In this document: one piece after another, positions 48,978 to 60,769 of the stretch
Layout of the letters: each line of letters opens with the position of its first letter
Numbering within the stretch: position 1 is the stretch's first letter
Source of the DNA: Branchipolynoe longqiensis
Lineage: Eukaryota; Annelida; Polychaeta; Phyllodocida; Polynoidae
Direction: 5' to 3'
Assembly: GCA_030323885.1 (NCBI GenBank)
Contig: CM059193.1
Coordinates: 58,300,042 to 58,364,041 of the forward strand
Length of the DNA stretch: 64,000 nt
The notes under the pieces: generated by a model
The model's database searches: none
Told to the model about the DNA's origin: nothing
What the model saw: only the letters and a program-made list of their open reading frames with translations
Program-made: the position numbers and the translations under genes

Positions 48978-49074
48978 GGAAATCTGATGTTTTCGTTTTG
49001 GCACATGCTGATGGTGCTGCGGGATTTGAAAAATCCTGGAAATCTGCGAAATTGCGGAGATCTTTCATCCCTGC
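48978..49074. mobile_element. MITE family 4 right half
   Basis: GATGGTGCTGCGGGATTTG... to GCGGAGATCTTTCATCCCTG. Confidence 0.7.
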
Positions 49075-49083
49075 TTTAAAGTT

Positions 49084-49532
49084 ACAGTAAAACCTCTCTA
49101 TACACACCCCTCCACAGATCGACCACTCCCCTATATCGATCGCTTTATTTGGGTCCCAACAATACCACTGTAATGCTAGGTACACACCTACCGTTTTTCC
49201 GCACCCACCTACCATATACGATCAAAAACTCCCCAAAAGTCGTGAGGTGTGCACTCCCCTAGCACACCTACCGATTGCAATTCACGACTTAAAATTCACT
49301 TTTAGGGCTAAAACGGCTTCCTTACGATTGCGATTCGCGATTCGAAAAATGAATCGGCCCGTTTTCAGTTTTAAGCGGGTCGGGTCGGGTCACGAATTTT
49401 AGTGCGCCAGTCGTAAACGGTAGGTGTGTACCTGGCATTAGGATATTCTAACTCTCTAAACCGACCATGTCCCTTAATGGACCACTTAAAGTCGGTCCCA
49501 AGGTGGGTCGATTCAGAGAGGTTTTACTGTAC
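49084..49532. mobile_element. MITE family 2 with a nested TIR element
   Basis: CAGTAAAACCTCTCTATAC and GAGAGGTTTTACTGTA ends. Split at about 49176-49438. Confidence 0.78.
49172..49442. mobile_element. Nested TIR element AATGCTAGGTACACACCTAC
   Basis: AATGCTAGGTACACACCTAC and GTAGGTGTGTACCTGGCATT are inverted. The core repeats CGATTGCGATTCGCGATTCG and a CGGGTCGGGTCGGGTCACG run. Confidence 0.8.
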
Positions 49533-49545
49533 TTAGTACTCCAAT

Positions 49546-50260
49546 CAGGGATGAAAGTGATCTCCGGGAAAAAAAAGCGGAAATGCGTAGGTTTAACACT
49601 GTCAGGGAATCGCGGAAAATTTCCGGGAGTCCGGTTTCATATATATTGGTATACACTGATAGTGCTGCGCCGTTTGAAGCATGTATAGTAGTAGTATACG
49701 CTGATAATCCTGTGGCGTTTGGAGCATTTATTAGTGGTATGCTGGTATGCAGGTATTGCAATACCTCAGGGAGTTTGATGCCCCTGTCCTGCAGAGTTGT
49801 AAACCACTGCCTTGTGGTACAGGTTCTTGACAGAACCGAAGGCTAAGGGAGCAAACCTTGAACAGAAAACCATGTCACTGTGGCAGCATCAAGGGCGGTT
49901 GATGTATGGAACTCCCAACATCTCCCTACCAGCCACTGCAGGGACAAATAGTTTTGTACCTGTCTGGACATGTTCTTGCCGGTGTGAATCCTCTATTTGC
50001 TCCCCGAGAGAGTGCCGCTGGTAACTTGCAAAAGCCAGCAGCACTTCAACACTTTTGCAGGCAGCTTTCATGAAATGCGGAGAGCGGCAGTCAAGTAATG
50101 AAAGCAGTCTTTGTCGCATCGCGACCGACTGCATGATGATGATGATCACACTGATAGTGCTGCGCGTCTGCACCACGTATTAGTATAAATCTACGCTGAT
50201 GGTGCTGCGGGATTGACAAATCCAGGAAATCCGCGGAATCGCGGAGATCTTTCATCCCTG
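49546..50260. mobile_element. MITE family 4 containing a LINE 3' fragment
   Basis: CAGGGATGAAAGTGATCTCCG and CGGAGATCTTTCATCCCTG ends. The middle (roughly 49750-50150, plus strand) carries AAGCAGTCTTTGTCGCATCG and an (ATG)n end, so it is a LINE 3' piece. The upstream part of that insert is not identified. Confidence 0.65.
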
Positions 50261-50264
50261 TCCT

Positions 50265-50385
50265 ATGAAGCAATAAATGCTTAATGAGTGCACCGGTAAT
50301 TAAGTTGAATAGGATTAAATTTAGGAAAGTGTTTGCGGTTTTAGAAATGTGATGATCTCATTGGAAACTGCAGCTTTAACCCTTT
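50265..50385. mobile_element. MITE family 1 right-end fragment
   Basis: ATGAAGCAATAAATGCTTAATG... to CTGCAGCTTTAA. Confidence 0.65.
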
Positions 50386-50921
50386 ATCACCAGGACCACC
50401 CGCAAGTTCCACGCGCTTACAGCCATGATGGGGGACCAGACGGGATGGCCGAATGAGTTAGAGCGTCCGTCTCCCGTGCTGATAGTTCGTGGGTTCGGAC
50501 CCTTTGTCGAGTCAAACCAATGACTTAAAAATTGATACTTGTCGGTTCCTAGCCAGGCGCTCGGCATTATTAGGACAGGGCAAGGACTGGTGTGCTCAGT
50601 GTCAGGATAATGTGACTGAGTGGGATACCAGGCCTGGTTTCCCAGTGGGACAGCACTATACAGTCGCCATGAGTGCGCACTGTCACAAGTCGGTACCCGT
50701 CCTGATATGACCTTAGATGTTGCTAGGACGTAAAACAACAACAAACAAACAGCCATGAAGCGCCTGGAGTTGAATTGCTTTTCTAGATATGTTTTCCTGA
50801 TAATTTGTAGATCATATCAGAAATACTGTTCTACCCGATTGCAGGTGCAGCCAGGCACACCCAGATTGTAAGTGCGCGAAAACTTGCAGATGCACCCGGG
50901 CGCTCCCGGCCACAAAGGGTA
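50382..50921. mobile_element. TTAACCCTTT element with nested SINE-A
   Basis: TTAACCCTTTATCACCAGG at the left and CGGCCACAAAGGGTAC at the right are imperfectly inverted. SINE-A at 50431-50748. Confidence 0.55.
50431..50748 (+). mobile_element. SINE-A, full, head type 1, with 10-bp duplication
   Basis: ACAGCCATGA at 50419-50428 and 50749-50758. Head GGGATGGCCGAATGAGTTAG with B box GGGTTCGGACC, body, (AACA/CAAA)n tail. The best complete example of this head type. Confidence 0.9.
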
Positions 50922-50947
50922 CTAGCTAGCAGATTATGCCTGATTGC

Positions 50948-51317
50948 AGGCTGTAGGATTTCACGGTAACAATCGTTACCGGTAACGTGTCGTTACCGTG
51001 CTGGGGAAACTACGGAACCGAAATTGTGTTTCCCATGATATTAACAAAATGTGAGGCAATTTAAAAAAAATTATTAAATTAAATGCCATAGACGGTTGTT
51101 TTCATTACATCGTAGATGATTAAAGGTATATATGTACAATTTCTGCACAGGTGTGTTCAAAATATACTCCTACTAAATTTAATTAACTGTTTCAAGAATA
51201 GGTACCCAACACCAATTTTACGGAACCGAAAAACTGTTACCCATGGGTTCCCATGAGTACCAGGCACGGAACCCAAAAAGTGTTTCCCATGAAATCTGAA
51301 ATCCTACAGCCTGTCAG
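50948..51317. mobile_element. TIR element GCAGGCTGTAGGATTTCA
   Basis: GCAGGCTGTAGGATTTCA and TGAAATCCTACAGCCTG-type ends are inverted. The core repeats CGGTAACGTGTCGTTACCG and GTTTCCCATG words. Confidence 0.72.
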
Positions 51318-51501
51318 GTAATATATATATTTCATATAACCAGAGACAGTAATTATTATACAAACAGTGCACACTACAGGTTGCCTAATACTTCCTTGTA
51401 CCACCAGTCAGCAACAGTTACTGTATACTCACCGGTCGGGGTGGCTGAATCGCTGAGATTGTTTACCGGCTTCCTATATGGGATATCGTGTTTTCAAACA
51501 A

Positions 51502-51975
51502 TGAGGAATGAAAGTGGTCTCTGGGAAAAAAGTGGAAATGCGGATATTCTCCCATAGGTTTAGCATTGTCAGGGAATCGCGGAAAATTCCCCAAAGTTGG
51601 CCCATAATTTCCGAATTGTGTTTGATCCGGCGGGAAGCCCGAGACGGTCACGTCCCCAAGCAACGCATGCTCCCTCCTCCTCCTTCCCCTCCCCCCTGCA
51701 TTCGGGTTCCAGACTCCTCCTGCATGGATTTACCACGCCCGCCCACCCTCTTTATAACACTCAAGGGGGTCGGCTCCCGGGCCTACCTCCTCCCAGAGTG
51801 CTCCTTCTCCCTCCGCAGACGTGGACCGGGTGGACTGATCCCTGGACACTCTCACCCACGAGACTGATACCTTGTGTCATTATCTGTTATTTGTAATAAA
51901 CCTCCTTTCTCCCACCCCCGTCTCATTCTCCCTCTGTCCGGATCATGACTTCATTGGACTATGCAGCTTTAAGAC
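51502..51975. other. MITE family 4 left half plus unexplained C/T-rich DNA
   Basis: AGGAATGAAAGTGGTCTCTGG (51502-51612) followed by CCTCCTCC-rich sequence with no recognised protein. Ends with a MITE family 1 remnant TTGGACTATGCAGCTTTAAG. Confidence 0.4.
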
Positions 51976-52029
51976 GAAGGCTAACACTAGCGACACCATG
52001 TCACAGTTAATGTGAGGCAAAGCACTATG

Positions 52030-52325
52030 TCGTAGTCTGCACTGACCTCTCAGGCAAGGAGCCGCATAGACAGGTAGGTGTGGGTAGGGTGGTGACATCA
52101 GGGAGTCTAGGTGGTGTAATGGTTAGCACACTGGCCCATAATGTAAGAGATGTTGGTTCGAATACCGCTCTAGGTACAATATTCCCTATTTTCATCACCC
52201 CCATGACTCTGGTTGGCGTGACCATGATCCTGTACAAGTTACCCGCTGTGCGGTTGTTGAACTTACCTTGTGTATGTATATGAGGTCATTGCCTGTATGT
52301 AATTGTAAGCATTAAATTACCATTT
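52030..52325 (+). mobile_element. SINE-C, copy outside the tandem array
   Basis: A box GGTGTAATGGTTAGCACAC, B box TGGTTCGAATACC, then CTCTAGGTACAATATTCCC and GTACAAGTTACCCGCTGTG, matching one strand of the 320-bp unit. Confidence 0.82.
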
Positions 52326-52349
52326 AAAAAGACTTACACTTCCAGGGGA

Positions 52350-52545
52350 CAAGTGTAGTAATCTGCACTGACCTCTCAGGCAAGGAGCCGCATAGACAGG
52401 TGGGCGTGGGTAGGGTGGTGACATCAGGGAGCCTAGGAGGTGTAATGGTTAGCACACTAGCCCGGAATGCAAGAGATGTGGATTTGATTCCCGTTCGAGG
52501 CGCAATATTTCCCATTTTGATCACCCCAACGACAACTACAAGAAC
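52350..52545 (+). mobile_element. SINE-C, 3'-shortened copy
   Basis: Repeats the upstream copy from ACTGACCTCTCAGGCAAGGA to CAATATTTCCCATTTTGATC. The two form a direct tandem, as in the 5.3-6.4 kb array. Confidence 0.8.
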
Positions 52546-52599
52546 ATTGCTTAGCTTGGTGCATGGTTAACAGGAATCCGGTATACAGAGTTCCCACTC

Positions 52600-54830
52600 T
52601 TTCTCAGGCTTCTTTTTTAAGTACCATTTAAGTACTTTTAAGTACCATTAAAACCTTTTTTCAAGGACCAAAATGAAGAAATTCGATAGATTTGTCAGGT
52701 CCCAAGTATGCTCCATGAGTCCCATTGCCCATCAGGTTGTAAAGTCCACGGGTCGATTCTTTGGTTGTGTTGGCAGGCTATAGTGAAATCAATAAAGGCA
52801 AAGAGAGAAAGGAAGAGTATAAAGAGTGAAAGAAGAGAGAGAGTCAATCCCTCGGGTTTATTATTTATATGGTACATGGATCCAGTATAGTGTATCACCC
52901 CACATCATTCTCCCAATGAGAAACAAGCATTTCTGGCTCCACCAATGAGAAACAAGCATTCCCGGTCCCCATGGTTACAGTGTGATCTGCCCACCACCAC
53001 CAAGCTGTGTGGCTCCCCTGGCCACCACCTGCCTTGAGCATGCGTGTGGTGATCCTGACTAGCAGAGGGGGTAGGGGGTAGGGCTCTGAGTGCCCCTTAC
53101 ACACTATCTTACTAGCACCACAATGTCTATTTACCAATCAATCAAGCACCACCAGCAACCACATAAACACATCTATTCACCTGGCCATTTATACCTGTTT
53201 CACAAATAGAACATTTGCATTCCCCCACCAATGCATCAATGGATTTTTAACCTCCCACAATTTTTTTTAGGTTATCGGAATATTTTACAAGGTGGTGGAA
53301 AATTCCAATGTACTCTTTGCAGTACAGCGAAGGTTGGCCCAAAATTATTGTCTATCTGCAGTAACAACAACAAATTTCAAAATGACACCAAATGTCACCT
53401 TTCAAAGAACAAGCGTTCAACCTTGATATAAGGACAGGTTTGCAAAACAAAAATTCATAAGCCTACCTAGAGTCACTGCATACAAACAATTATCTTGGCC
53501 TAACAACAAAAATACCATAACATGCAAGTTGCACAGTGAAAAAGTCAGGCTAAACAAAATTGGTGCTACTTATGAACAAAATTGTTCATGTTTTATGTAA
53601 TTTGTAATGGATTATAGCCATATACATACATAGATAGACATCAGGCATTTGGTTGGGTACAGGGGAAAAAAACCTGAATTTTTTTTAGGTTATCATGGGG
53701 ACACAGCATCCCACTGAGTCGTGAGAGGGATGCAAATAGTGTATTTCAGAGGTGTTTCAGCGGCCAGGAAAAAAAACGGAATTAAAAAAAACCATAGAAA
53801 CCCAGTTTCGGCAGCCAGAAAAAAAACCCGGAATTCAGGTTAAAACCGGAGAAATCACAAGCCTGAGACATACACATATATAAATTTATAAAATGGGTCG
53901 TTCTCAGAAACTGTGTACCACTTGAGGTAGTCTACTAGAAATGCATATTTCAAAGAAACCCTTTATTGGAGTGTCAATATTTAGATTTCATCAGTTAGCC
54001 AAATAACGTGGGAGATAGTTTAGATCAAAAGCAAAAGTAAATGTTAATATTGTGTATTATGTATCTTATTGGGATGGATGTAGCTAAATACATAGAAAAT
54101 TACATCACTAATTTGTGACATTGTCAACAGCATTGAAAATAAAGTGTCACAAACTTAATGAAAACCTCTGAACAACAGCTCATTTCACTTCAAATGGTCA
54201 TATACAATGTCTTCATTAAGTTGAAGACATTTATTTCTAAAAAAAAATAATTTATTATGAAATAGTTAACATTTTCTGGAGTCATTAACATCGTAACATT
54301 TCGTTTCCACTTGCAAGTACTATGAAACTCTGTATCAAACACTGAGTACAGATACAGTAGAGGAACTATTTTCACCATTTTGACACTATGCATGGACCCA
54401 GTTATGGTATAGTAAAAGATAAATCCTGAAATTGCCCCTAAACATTGAAATTTGAGCCAAACATTTGTGTAAAATTGTTGTTTCCACTTTGTTACTCTGC
54501 TAATCTGTTACTCTGCTAATATTTTCTTGCTTTTCTCTTTAATATTCACAAATAAGACAAAACCATAGGAATGAGGTTTCAAATTATTATTACTACTGTT
54601 TATAAAGCAAGTGGCATGTGAAATGTCCTAACAATTTCAAGTTTTGTGTGGAAAATATTTGATTTTGGAGTCAGATTGGTTTCCATGCTATACTGCTATT
54701 TATTGGGTGTGAGCATCATTTGACCTACTTAAAAATGCCAGACTATGTTTATTTTCAATTATTCAGATGCAAAAGGACATACACATTGAGGAAACTTGCT
54801 TATAGGACTTTGGCAGCATTTTGATTTTCT
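52600..54830. other. 2.2 kb of mostly unique AT-rich DNA
   Basis: No family named here was found. There is a TTTAAGTACCATTTAAGTAC duplication near 52616-52650, an AAACCCGGAATT-type duplication near 53755-53850, and (TTTTTTTAGGTTATC) at about 53265 and 53685. No credible exon could be defined. The least repetitive part of the window. Confidence 0.45.
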
Positions 54831-54839
54831 GGTACTGAT

Positions 54840-55131
54840 GTCAGACTATTGGTACACAACTTCTGAGAACGATATATGTGATGTAGAAGCAGTCGGAGTC
54901 GGTGAGGAGGCGTCCCTGACACAGGACATGATTTATGGAGACGCCGGTTTATATGAACTCAGAAACAAGTCCTGGCCATTTAGGGCACATCCTTCTTGGG
55001 GCAAAATGGTTCCAGAATTAACTGACCTGACGACTCCCAAACAGAAAGAGGATGCCGGGAACTGTACGCGCACAGAAACCACAGTTTGGAAGTATATGTG
55101 GCTTTATCTATATATACGTGTGTGTGTATAA
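54840..55131 (+). other. Possible orphan exon or gene fragment
   Basis: An open stretch (within a 111-codon ORF from 54796) includes ENDICDVEAVGVGEEASLTQ, then DMIYGDAGLYELRNKSWPFR, then AHPSWGKMVPELTDLTTPKQ, before running into low-complexity Tyr/Trp and a stop. Composition is balanced and non-repetitive. No family recognised, no good splice acceptor found. Could be a fragment of a gene on the plus strand or chance. Confidence 0.25.
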
Positions 55132-55160
55132 ATAATAAATATAGTACAATATATACAATA

Positions 55161-55290
55161 CAGTAAAACCTCTCTAAATCGACCGACCATGGGACCGACT
55201 TTAAGTGGTCCATTTAGGGAGGTGGTCGGTTGAGAGAGCTAGAATATCCTTACAATGGTATTGTTGGGACCCAACTAAAGCGATCGTACT
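55161..55290. mobile_element. MITE family 2, right-truncated
   Basis: CAGTAAAACCTCTCTAAATC to CTAAAGCGATCG, then interrupted by a SINE-A tail piece at 55293-55375. Confidence 0.75.
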
Positions 55291-55292
55291 TT

Positions 55293-55645
55293 AGGTTTGT
55301 TTGTTGTTTTACGTCCTAGCAACATCTAACTTCATATCAGGGCATGTACTGACTTGTGACTGTTTTTTGTTTAGTTGTGTGTGTGTGTGGGAGGGGGGGT
55401 TCCTAACACTCAAATAATAAACATATCTTATTACAACCAGAGGGACTGGTAGTCTTTCTATCTGCTTTTAACCTAAACTATGCATGGGTTCGAATCCTGA
55501 TCGAGTCAAACCAATGACTTAAAATTGATACTTGTCGCTTCCTAGCCTGGTGCTCGGCATTATTAAGATAGGGCAAGGACTGGTTGGTGCAGTGTCAGGA
55601 TAATGTGACTGAGTGGGAAATCAGGTCATGGTGCTGGTGGCCTGG
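55293..55645. mobile_element. SINE-A pieces (minus tail; plus body)
   Basis: 55293-55375 is a minus-strand tail. 55480-55645 is a plus-strand copy from the B box (GGGTTCGAATCC) to CTGGTGGCCTGG, cut by SINE-B. Confidence 0.78.
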
Positions 55646-55974
55646 TAAAGCTTGTTTTATTTAATGACGCACATTGATTTTCGTATCATCAGCGATTGGA
55701 TGTCAAACATATGGTCATTCTGACATTTATTTGGAGGAAACCTACTGCCACCACATAGGCTACTCTTTCCGATAAACAGCAAGGAGTCTATTATTTATAA
55801 GCACTTTCCACACAGACAGGACAGCACATACCACAGCCATTGAAGAACGAGTTGTGGACCACTGGTTGGAACGGAAAATAGCCCAAACTGCAAATGGGTC
55901 GACTGAGCAGGATCAACCAGATTACCCACACCTTCACAGGTGGACACTCTACCACCTGAGCTACGTCCCACTCC
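55646..55974 (-). mobile_element. SINE-B, full copy
   Basis: Tail side TAAAGCTTGTTTTATTTAATG, head side CTGAGCTACGTCCCACTCCC. Single central domain. Confidence 0.85.
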
Positions 55975-56048
55975 CGTGGCTAATTAAGAATTCAACACAC
56001 AGCTTGGGGAAATAGTTAGCCACACGAAGGCAACCAGGAGTGGCTGAA

Positions 56049-56251
56049 TTATAGATGGCATGCTTTTGAGATTCAGCCAAGAAGCTGACTTCTTCTTCAC
56101 CGTGTCCTTCCACCAGTTATCTCAAGGGATTTTCGAGCAGAGGTATGATCTTTATTCGTGGGACGTGCTCTCGGATGGTGGTAAAGGGATTTGCAATCAG
56201 ATAGCTGATTCCCAGGGTCGCGATGTGGACGCTCCTGCTGTGGCCAGTTTG
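56049..56251. other. Unidentified segment abutting SINE-D
   Basis: A 200-bp stretch open in one plus frame (FSQEADFFFTVSFHQLSQGI ...) but without any recognised motif. It may be the 3' extension of a longer SINE-D or a transposon remnant. Confidence 0.3.
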
Positions 56252-56487
56252 TCGATAGAAAGCCAGGGCCTACACTTTTACCAACCCAAGGGATTTTTAA
56301 CCTCCCACACCACATAGACATGGTATGAGAGCAACGGGCCTTTGATGACGCTGTAACTTATACACAGCGGTGGAAATCCAAATTGGCAGAGGTGGGGCAC
56401 GGGGACTCGAACCGCCGACCCTCAGATCAGGCATCCGACCTAGAAAAAAGTCAGACACTCTAACCACTACACCACAGAGAACACTGC
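56252..56487 (-). mobile_element. SINE-D, inverted copy
   Basis: Minus strand: A box GTGGTGTAGTGGTTAGAG, B box GGCGGTTCGAGTCC, body as in the other copies. Confidence 0.82.
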
Positions 56488-56934
56488 CGACTAAGATTAC
56501 ATTTAATTAATAACAATGCTGAACCAGATCCAAGAGACGGTAGAAGTGTTTTCTTTAACTGGCAACTTTAATATTCAATACACCTATCTAGTACAGCGAA
56601 ACCCTGTTAAAAGACGACCATTGAGGTCCATAAAATGTCATCGCAAAAACAGCGCGGTCGCGCTAAATTGGTGTTCAGTTGATTGAATTACCTTTGAATT
56701 AATTAATTCTGGGTCCATTGAAACATTCCATTATATCAGAATTCACGGTAAATCAGAGTGCGTTAAAATGGGGTTTCATTTTAATAGAACTTGGTTGCAA
56801 ATTACCTTTTAAATTGATAGAAAATGCCCTCTTAGTTGGATCAGGAAAAGTAACGAATTATAATGATGTAGTCAGGTGTACTGACACTACCCAGGTGAAA
56901 TGCCACATACACAGGTAGGGCTTTGCAAATGTAG

Positions 56935-57085
56935 TAGTGTGCACTGACCTCTCAGTCTCAGGCAAGAAGCCACATAGACAGGTGGGCGAGGTTAGGGTGA
57001 TGACATCAGGGAGTCTAGGTGGTGTAATGGTTAGCAGACTAGCCCAGAATGCAAAGAGATATGGGTTCGAAACCTGCTCTAGGCA
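56935..57085 (+). mobile_element. SINE-C 5' part
   Basis: CACTGACCTCTCAG... A box GGTGTAATGGTTAGCAGAC, B box GGGTTCGAAACC. A related tRNA-like head in opposite orientation follows at about 57098-57200. Confidence 0.75.
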
Positions 57086-57295
57086 TAATATTTATGGATA
57101 AAGCAGGACTCGAACACACACTTCTGCCATTCTGGGGCGAGCGTCCTAACCAGCCGACTATTTAGTCTCCCCGAAGCAATCAACCTCCCTTCGCCTACCT
57201 GTGCGCATGGCTCCTGACCTGTGAGGTGAGTGTTACCATGGCAACTGGGATTGCTGGTAGTTGAATGGCTCAGCAGCGTCTTGCGTTGCCATGAT

Positions 57296-57620
57296 TGTTT
57301 GGTTGTTTGAGTTTTATATCCAGGGAACATCTAAATTCATATCAGGACGGGTACCAGCCTGTGACAATGCGCACTCATAGCGACCTTACACTGCTGCCCC
57401 ATTGGGAAATCAGGATGCCAGCACCATGACCCAATACACTCAGCCACATTATCCTGATACTGAGCCAACCAGTCCTTGTTTTATCCTATTAATGCTGAGT
57501 GCCTGGCTAGGAAGCGACAAGTATCAATTTTATAAGTCATTGGTTTGACTCGACCGGGAACCGAACTCCCGATCTCCCACCCACAACGCCCGCGCTCTAT
57601 CGATTCGACCACCGCGCCCC
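57296..57620 (-). mobile_element. SINE-A, full, head type 2
   Basis: Head GGGGCGCGGTGGTCGAATCG, B box GAGTTCGGTTCCCGG, full body. Confidence 0.86.
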
Positions 57621-57714
57621 ATGCGTTGCCATGACGACGACGGAACCAATTCCCAAGTGAGCCCCACCAAGTCAACATCATCTATGCCCTTTCTTGACGT
57701 AAAGTCGAAAGTAA

Positions 57715-57990
57715 ATGTGTGTCCTAGTGATTTACGATGACTTGTGCAGTGTAATTCTTGCTCACTTTATAGTGCTGCCCTGCACTGTGACCCATGATAT
57801 TCCACTCAGTCACATAGTCCTGCCACTCAACTAACCAGTCCATGCTCTATCCTGGTAATGCTGAGCGTGCCATGCAAAGGAGCAACAGGAGTCAATTTTG
57901 ATTTTGGAAGGTCTTGGTTTGACTCAGTCGAAGACTGAACCCATGACCTCCCGCCTGGGAAGTGGGCAACATAGATCTTTATTTAACCAT
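57715..57990 (-). mobile_element. SINE-A, old diverged copy
   Basis: Follows the SINE-A order with many substitutions (CTTGTGCAGTGTAATTCTTG for the usual spacer). Confidence 0.65.
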
Positions 57991-58028
57991 CCCACCTGAT
58001 GTGTTCTCCCCAATATCACCTAATAATA

Positions 58029-58255
58029 TCTTATCTAGTCACACTATGCTTGCGACCATAACAAACTGGTGGTCGCAAAGTGATCCTCAGTGGTCGCCAT
58101 TTTGATTGTAAGGAGGTTGCAGCTGCTGCAGCAAAGACCTCCTTGCGACCAGAAACAAAATGGTCACTGACCATTTTCATAGTTTAGCGACCAGTCGGGG
58201 ACCACTGGGCTTTCAGTCGCAAAGTGGTCGCAAGTCATAGTGTGACTGGGGCCTT
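58029..58255. mobile_element. TIR element AGTCACACTATGCTTGCGAC
   Basis: TAGTCACACTATGCTTGCGAC and GTCGCAAGTCATAGTGTGACT are inverted. The core repeats GGTCGCAAAGTG and GACCA words. It ends CTGGGGCCTTA, recalling the GGGGCTT end of 2434-2975. Confidence 0.8.
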
Positions 58256-58546
58256 ACATGGCTCCGACAATTACCGAGTAGGAACTGCATCCAGTGCAGT
58301 AATTATTGCGCGCGCAATAAACATAAAGGTTATGGTGCAATTGGCATGCCATAGGCACGCTCCATTCTCTCACCTGTCGTCGCGATAAACCGCTAAGACG
58401 GTTTGTAAACATCCCAGTAATTTCCCACCGCCTGGCGCAAAGTCTAGTCACGGAATTCACCACTTCTCAACGGTGACGTTCAATAAGAAGTTAGTTCGCT
58501 ATAAACAAATCGGGAAAAAATCTATCTATATATATTTATAATTGTA

Positions 58547-58727
58547 CAGTAAAACCTCTCTAAATAGACCGACCTTGGGATCGACTTTAAGTGGTCCATT
58601 TAGGGAGTTGGTCGGATTATGGAGTTAGAATATGGTTACAGTGGTATTGTTGGGACCTAAATAAAGCGAGGAATATCGTGGAGGTGGTCGATCTGTGGAG
58701 GTGGTCGGCGAGGGAGGTTTTATTGTA
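58547..58727. mobile_element. MITE family 2
   Basis: CAGTAAAACCTCTCTAAAT to GAGGGAGGTTTTATTGTA, TA-flanked, about 180 bp. Confidence 0.82.
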
Positions 58728-58754
58728 TATATATTTGATTTATATGACAGTGGT

Positions 58755-59240
58755 TAGTTGGGTGGTTGTTGGAGTTGTACGTCATTGCAACACATAATTT
58801 CATATCAGGACGGGTACCGACTTGTGACAGTGCACAGTCATGGCGACTTTATAGTGCTGCCATACTTTATATGTAACACCCCAATCAACACACTGACTGG
58901 CCAAATGAGTAGAGTGTGTGTCTCCTATGTTGGTAGATCGTGTTGCTCGAACCCTGGTCGAGTCAAAGCAGTGACTTAAAAATATATACGTGTCCCTTCC
59001 TAGGCAGGCGCTCGGCATTATTAGGATAGGGTGAGGACTGTTTGGCTCGGTTTCAGGATAATGTGAATGAGTGTGATATTAGGTCATGGTGCATGTGATA
59101 TTAGGTCATGGTGCATGTGACCTGGCCTCCCAGTGGGGTAGCACTATAAAATCACCATGAGTGCGCACTGTCACAAGTCAGTACCCGTCCTGATATTACC
59201 TTAGATGTTGCTAGGATGTAAATCAACAACAGGACGGCTT
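58755..59240. mobile_element. SINE-A pieces (minus tail; plus near-full)
   Basis: 58755-58880 is a minus-strand tail half. 58895-59240 is a plus-strand copy with head GACTGGCCAAATGAGTAGAG, and contains a 24-bp internal duplication (TGATATTAGGTCATGGTGCA). Confidence 0.78.
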
Positions 59241-59655
59241 TTCATTTCAAATACCCGCAAAGTTTGTAGATTATAATGATCAATCTAATACAGTAAAACC
59301 TCTCTATACCAACCCCTCTACAGATCGACCACTCTCCTATATCAATTGCTTTATTTGGGTCCCAACAATACCATTATAAGGATATTCTAACTCTCTAAAC
59401 CAACCATCTCCCTAAATGGACCACTTAAAGTCGGTTCCATGGTGGGTCGATTTAGAGGTTTTACTGTATATCTATTTTAAAATAATACAATATTAAAATG
59501 CCAGAAACTCAAAACCATCCACAAATCTATTATGTGTTTTGCACATCGAAATACTGGACGTGTTAGGCTGCAGCACTGACAGGTTCTATTACATCGATTT
59601 AATCTTTTTTTAAAAGAAAAAATAACCCTTAAACCATCGCATTGTGCAACTTTAA
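59240..59655. mobile_element. MITE family 1 remnant split by MITE family 2
   Basis: Family 1 sequence on both sides of a family 2 copy at 59291-59466, whose ends are CAGTAAAACCTCTCTATAC and TTTAGAGGTTTTACTG. Confidence 0.68.
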
Positions 59656-59747
59656 TGCATAACGATTTTGAAGCTTGGTGAAAAGCTGCTTTACTCGCTT
59701 GACAGGATGTGCCACTGCGTCTTGTTACCTGTTATGTAATGTTGCAG

Positions 59748-60020
59748 TCACACTACGACGACAAGGGCAACGAGTGACCAACGAGTTGGACTTTTGGGAA
59801 CTCGTCGGATCTCGTTCGAATCTCATTACGGTCTCGTTACGTTGTCGTCGCAACTCGTCCACTCTCGTCGCATCTCTTCGGCAAGCCGTCGAGGTTTTGG
59901 ACATGTTGAAAAAGATGGACGTAGCTCGACGAGTTCAGAACTCGTCCCGGTCACGTTACGCTGTCGTCATCGCCGTTACGTACTCATCGCGCTCTCGGTC
60001 ACGTCGTGAGGCTCTCGTTG
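59748..60020. mobile_element. Element starting CAGTCACACTACGACGAC, CTCGTCG-rich core
   Basis: Left end CAGTCACACTACGACGACAA. The core is dense in ACTCGTCGGATCTCGTTCG-like words. The right end may be lost in the GTTG repeat that follows. Same AGTCACACT start as 58029. Confidence 0.5.
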
Positions 60021-60029
60021 GTTAGTTGG

Positions 60030-60625
60030 TTATTAGCTGGTTGTTGGTTGGTTGGTTGTGTGTCTGTGTGTGTGTCTGTGTGTGTGTCTGTCTGTGTATC
60101 TGTCTCTCCGTCTGTCCGTCCATCCCTCCGTCTCTCTGTCTGTGTGTGTGTCTGTGTGTGTATGTGTCTGTCTGTGTGTGTGTCTGTGTGTGTCTGTCTG
60201 TGTGTGTATGTGTCTGTGTGTGTATGTGTCTGGCTGTGTGTGTATGTGTGTGTCTGTATGTGTGTGTCTGTGTGTGTCTGTGTGTGTGTCTGTCTGTGTC
60301 TGTGTGTGTATGTGTCTGTATGTGTGTGTGTGTGTCTGTGTGGGTGTCTGTCTGTGTATCTGTCTCCCGTCTGTCCGTCCATCCCTCCGTCTCTCTGTCT
60401 GTGTGTGTGTCTGTGTGTATGTGTCTGTGTGTGTATGTGTCTGTCTGTGTGTGTCTGTCTGTGTGTGTGTATGTGTGTGTATGTGTGTGTCTGTGTGTGT
60501 GTGTCTGTATGTGTGTGTCTGTATGTGTGTGTCTGTGTCTGTGTGTGTGTCTGTCTGTGTTTGTGTGTGTATGTGTCTGTATGTGTGTGTATGTGTCTGT
60601 GTGGGTGCCTGTGTGTGTGTTTTAT
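60030..60625. repeat. (GT)n/(GTCT)n low-complexity tract
   Basis: About 600 bp of TGTGTGTCTGTCTG variants, with a long-range duplication (CTGTCCGTCCATCCCTCCG at about 60112 and 60371). All ORFs are artefacts. Confidence 0.95.
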
Positions 60626-60628
60626 TTG

Positions 60629-60745
60629 TGTCGCCCATACAATACAATTGTAACGATAAACAAAAACTCCCTAAACCAACCACCTCCCTAAATGGACCAT
60701 TTAAAGTCGGTCCCATGGTCGGTCGATTTAGAGAGGTTTCAATGT
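60629..60745. mobile_element. MITE family 2, left-truncated
   Basis: ACCTCCCTAAATGGACCATT... to GAGAGGTTTCAATGTA. Confidence 0.7.
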
Positions 60746-60769
60746 ATATGCTCCTTTACATTTGCTTTA

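Noticed and set aside
51508..51896. 100-119 codon Pro/Ser-rich ORFs
   Set aside because: C/T-rich composition downstream of a half MITE; no recognisable protein and no splice context.
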